This document shows positions 22,063 to 22,681 of a DNA stretch of 22,681 bases, one piece after another (the first letter of the stretch is position 1; each line of letters opens with the position of its first letter). This DNA is from VRUE01 sp040508545 (GTDB lineage: Bacteria; Actinomycetota; Thermoleophilia; Solirubrobacterales; 70-9). The DNA lies in NCBI GenBank assembly GCA_040508545.1, contig JBEVMR010000073.1, positions 1 to 22,681 on the forward strand. Reading direction: 5' to 3'. Both the position numbers and the translations under genes were made by a program. A model generated the notes under the pieces. That model had not been told where the DNA came from and did no database searches. It worked only from the letters and a program-made list of their open reading frames with translations.

Positions 22063-22551
22063 CTAGATGCTGGAGCCGGTCTCGTCGCGCTTGAACTGCT
22101 CGAGCTGGTCGAGCGCTTTGGCCCGGGCTTTCCTCCGCAACGGCGGCAGCAGCGCGACCAGATGGCCGCTTGGCCCCAGAGCCTGCTTGGCCCAGGCGCG
22201 GAAGTCGAAGTCGTCGACATGGTCGACGATCAGGCCGTCCGCGGAGAATCGGAGCTTCGCCTGGATGTCGTTGACCACCGGGCGGCCGGTGGAAAAGGTG
22301 TAGCGGGCGATCCAGTGCGCCGAGCCGGTCTCGTCGTCGGCCTCGTGCTCGTGCAGCTCGATCTTCAGGTCGGTGGCGCGGCTGGTCAGCATTCGCCACA
22401 TCGAACCGACGTCGGGCCCGTGCAGGTCGCCGAATGCCGGATCGCAAAAGTGGGCGTCGGGCGTGTAGCAGGCGGTCATCGCGGCGCCGTTGCACTGGCC
22501 AAACGCCTCGTAGAAGCGCTCGATGGTCTGCCGATTTGCCTCTGCTCCCAT
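22063..22551 (-). CDS. SnoaL/NTF2-like protein
   Basis: A 162-residue protein with the NTF2-like cone fold. It opens with RQTIERFYEAFGQCNGAAMTACYTPDAHFCDPAFGDLHGPDVGSMWRML, the pattern of SnoaL-like bacterial proteins. The middle strands HWIARYTFSTGRPVVNDIQAKLRFSADGLIVDHVDDFDFRAWAKQALG end in the usual D-x-x-x-W motif. The last 35 residues are basic and helical. The fold hosts isomerases, hydrolases and plain binding proteins, so no reaction can be named. The ATG at 22551 has AGGAG six bases upstream. A 19-codon ORF ends 15 bases before it. Confidence 0.85.
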   Translation of the reverse strand: MGAEANRQTIERFYEAFGQCNGAAMTACYTPDAHFCDPAFGDLHGPDVGSMWRMLTSRATDLKIELHEHEADDETGSAHWIARYTFSTGRPVVNDIQAKLRFSADGLIVDHVDDFDFRAWAKQALGPSGHLVALLPPLRRKARAKALDQLEQFKRDETGSSI

Positions 22552-22565
22552 CGGTTGCTCCTATG

Positions 22566-22625
22566 TCAAGCCACCGCCGCGATTTGCGGGGTCAGCTTGC
22601 CTCTCTGGGTGTCGACGGTGGTCAT
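22566..22625 (-). CDS. Very short upstream ORF (19 residues), possible leader peptide
   Basis: ATG at 22625 to TGA at 22566 encodes MTTVDTQRGKLTPQIAAVA. GAGAGA lies about seven bases upstream of the ATG. The stop is 14 bases before the next gene's ATG, with that gene's AGGAG between them, so the two could be translationally linked. It could be a leader peptide, the remnant of a lost gene, or chance. No family is recognised. Confidence 0.35.
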   Translation of the reverse strand: MTTVDTQRGKLTPQIAAVA

Positions 22626-22636
22626 GGATATCTCTC

Positions 22637-22663
22637 TTTTGGAATTGACCAAAAGCTTCCAAA
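22637..22663. promoter_or_regulatory. AT-rich overlapping inverted repeats, candidate operator
   Basis: TTTTGG-AATTGA-CCAAAA (22637-22654) and TTTGGAA with TTCCAAA (22638-22644 and 22657-22663) are two overlapping inverted repeats in an AT-rich patch within GC-rich DNA. They lie just upstream of the short ORF and the SnoaL-like gene, where an operator would sit. The binding protein is unknown. Confidence 0.45.
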
Positions 22664-22681
22664 CCCGGCGTGCGAGGTGGC

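Noticed and set aside
21974..22495. N-terminal extension of the radical SAM protein to 522 residues
   Set aside because: It runs through the terminator hairpin and the antisense-frame shadow of the SnoaL-like gene, and would bury the SOS box.
1..22681. CRISPR array, insertion sequence or toxin-antitoxin pair
   Set aside because: No regular spaced repeats, transposase motifs with terminal inverted repeats, or small toxin-antitoxin gene pairs were found.

Overview
The window reads as a piece of a very GC-rich actinobacterial chromosome, most likely a Thermoleophilia/Solirubrobacterales relative. This is inferred from GC-rich codon use, many GTG/TTG starts, many genes without a clear Shine-Dalgarno, a paired YrbE permease set, an Rv2578c-type radical SAM protein, and a large secreted protein of a style I associate with that order. 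No marker gene fixes the taxonomy.

Region 1 (1 to about 4685) looks like the right end of an integrated element. It holds a lysine-rich winged-helix protein, a 767-residue secreted protein with two fibronectin-like repeats, and a complete tyrosine recombinase. It ends at a lone tRNA 3' fragment (T-arm plus acceptor strand, 4661-4685) with no 5' half, which fits an att half-site. By eye its base composition is lower in GC than the rest.

Region 2 (4709-7588) is housekeeping. It has a GNAT acetyltransferase, then a minus-strand run of four close genes (pterin carbinolamine dehydratase, ArfB-like ribosome rescue factor, a small unknown protein, a VOC-fold protein), then a divergent GST-like gene.

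Region 3 (7592-12950, all minus strand) reads, in transcription order: a membrane HD-GYP phosphodiesterase, a zinc alcohol dehydrogenase, a small secreted TIMP-like protein, a GntR regulator with its own promoter, and two MlaE/YrbE lipid-transport permeases. No MCE proteins or ATPase accompany the permeases.

Region 4 (12951-13390) is the only gene-free stretch over 300 bases. It is full of structure: a bulged long stem-loop, a good minus-strand intrinsic terminator preceded by a second hairpin, and a cluster of related short repeats in front of the MFS gene.

Region 5 (13391-19946) is a tight plus-strand operon: an MFS exporter, then a complete peptide-type ABC importer (lipoprotein, DppC-type permease, DppB-type permease, fused double ATPase). 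Genes abut or overlap by a few bases.

Region 6 (19980-22681) has a DNA-repair flavour. An ATP-dependent DNA ligase converges on an Rv2578c-family radical SAM protein, and their TAG stops overlap in one CTAG. The radical SAM gene has a perfect actinobacterial-type SOS (LexA) box one base before its ATG, and the protein ends in QVPLF, a sliding-clamp-binding-like pentapeptide. This is the most striking find in the window. A SnoaL/NTF2-like gene with a short upstream ORF and an AT-rich inverted repeat closes the window.
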